A stretch of DNA of 6,629 nt from Caldifarciminota bacterium (GTDB lineage Bacteria > Hydrothermota > Hydrothermia > S141-80): NCBI GenBank assembly GCA_027053375.1, contig JALUJC010000351.1, positions 1 through 6,629 of the forward strand, given 5' to 3'. Positions 6,164-6,629 of the stretch are shown here, piece by piece; position 1 is the stretch's first letter; each line of letters starts with the position of its first letter. The position numbers and the translations under genes were made by a program. Below the pieces are notes generated by a model. The model ran no database searches, was not told the DNA's origin, and saw only the letters and a list, made by a program, of their open reading frames with translations.

Positions 6164-6629
6164 GGTGTTCCTCCCGGGCTGATCACGCGGACACACCGTG
6201 CCCGAAAACACACCCACCAGATCCCTGCCGGGGATGGGTAGGGAAGCAGGGAAGTTCGGGATATGCGGAACACACGACCGCTGAGGTCCCGCAGGATCAC
6301 GGGCTCGCTTTCAGGCACATGAATCTCCCAGCCCCAGGACCGGTACCGCAGTGTGAAGCCCGGGGCAGGAGGACGTTCTGGAGGGGCTGCGAAGAGGGAG
6401 GTGCTCACCGCAAGAAAAAGGTCCGTGTTCCCCGGTTCATCCGGGATGGTTTCCGCCCAGACCAGGTAAAGCCGCCCATCGGGTCCCACCGCGGCGTCAG
6501 GACCTGCGTAGCCCGCACCGGAGGCGAGAGGTGCGGATCGGGGGAGATAGAAACTGTCCACAAGATCCGCAGGGGGGAACCACAGAATCCCGGCGAGTGC
6601 CAGCTGCTCTTCCCAGCTCACCCCACATC
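6160..6629 (-). CDS. Secreted BNR-repeat protein with C-terminal sorting-like module (3' part only)
   Basis: The reading frame is open to the right edge of the window, so only the last 155 residues are present; the GTG at 6621 is an internal valine codon, not a credible start. Residues about 40-72 (AVGPDGRLYLVWAE, then PGNTDLFLAVST) resemble the repeat of sialidase-like (BNR) beta-propellers, where a conserved 'DG.lyv.W' strand is followed by 'GN.D.....S'. The last 60 residues (VILRDLSGRVFRISRTSLL, then PAGIWWVCF and a final basic strand) have the layout of the C-terminal immunoglobulin-like module of type IX secretion cargo ('..D..GR......L..GiY.v.....'), in a degenerate form. This suggests an exported surface protein, but secretion by that route is inference. 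The TGA stop overlaps the ATG of the next gene (ATGA), so the two are probably translated together. Function is unknown. The module could instead be a FlgD-type Ig fold without sorting activity. Confidence 0.72.
   Translation of the reverse strand, partial: CGVSWEEQLALAGILWFPPADLVDSFYLPRSAPLASGAGYAGPDAAVGPDGRLYLVWAETIPDEPGNTDLFLAVSTSLFAAPPERPPAPGFTLRYRSWGWEIHVPESEPVILRDLSGRVFRISRTSLLPYPSPAGIWWVCFRARCVRVISPGGTP
6170..6175 (-). promoter_or_regulatory. Ribosome binding site fixing the lipoprotein start
   Basis: GGGAGG lies 6 bases before the ATG at 6163. It supports that start over an upstream in-frame candidate at 6217, and it puts the lipoprotein signal peptide exactly at the N-terminus. It lies inside the last codons of the upstream gene. 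Confidence 0.8.

Noticed and set aside
6164..6217. Upstream start of the lipoprotein at 6217
   Set aside because: It would put 18 hydrophilic residues before the signal peptide and lacks the GGGAGG spacing found at 6163.
5324..6241. Plus-strand open frame of 305 codons opposite the lipoprotein
   Set aside because: Antisense shadow: the protein is low in hydrophobic order, has no motif, and lies opposite a gene with a clear lipobox and propeller repeats.
1..6629. CRISPR array, tRNA or rRNA gene, insertion sequence, prophage or attachment site
   Set aside because: No regularly spaced repeats, cloverleaf, transposase or terminal inverted repeats were seen on reading both strands; almost all of the window is accounted for by overlapping minus-strand genes.

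Overview
The window is a single, very compact operon read entirely on the minus strand (right to left). It has eight genes, and no gap between them exceeds 3 bases; most neighbours overlap. The only non-coding stretch is positions 1-126, downstream of the last gene. The organism looks like a Gram-negative bacterium: it has an outer-membrane-type lipoprotein, a System I (Ccm) cytochrome c maturation protein that works on the periplasmic side, and a secreted protein with a C-terminal module like those of type IX secretion cargo. The DNA is GC-rich by eye, and seven of the eight genes end in TGA. The secreted C-terminal module would fit the Bacteroidota/FCB group or candidate phyla near it, but I cannot name a taxon.

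Layout in order of transcription. (1) 6629-6160: the 3' end of a secreted protein with a sialidase-like (BNR) repeat and a probable C-terminal sorting module. (2) 6163-5084: a lipoprotein with a YVTN/YncE-type beta-propeller. (3) 5080-4694: a small secreted, C-terminally anchored protein with one CxxCH motif and a perfect EF-hand-like calcium loop. (4) 4701-2725: CcmF, the haem lyase subunit. (5) 2728-2456: a 90-residue protein that looks like only the N-terminal domain of CcmI. (6) 2459-1878: a CcmG/DsbE-type membrane-anchored thioredoxin. (7) 1918-1253: an OmpR/PhoB-type response regulator. (8) 1287-127: a membrane histidine kinase with no room for a HAMP domain and a collapsed ATP lid. Positions 1-126 hold a 27-base AT-rich dyad that looks like an operator.

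Inferred logic: genes 4-6 are the apocytochrome reduction and haem ligation half of System I maturation. CcmG keeps the CxxC of CxxCH reduced, and CcmF (with a CcmI-like partner) attaches haem. Gene 3 is a plausible client. The two exported propeller proteins would act at the cell surface or in the periplasm. The two-component pair is welded to the maturation genes by overlaps of 41 and 35 bases, so it is probably made together with them; its signal and targets are unknown. ccmA, ccmB, ccmC, ccmE and ccmH are not in the window and must lie elsewhere if System I is complete.
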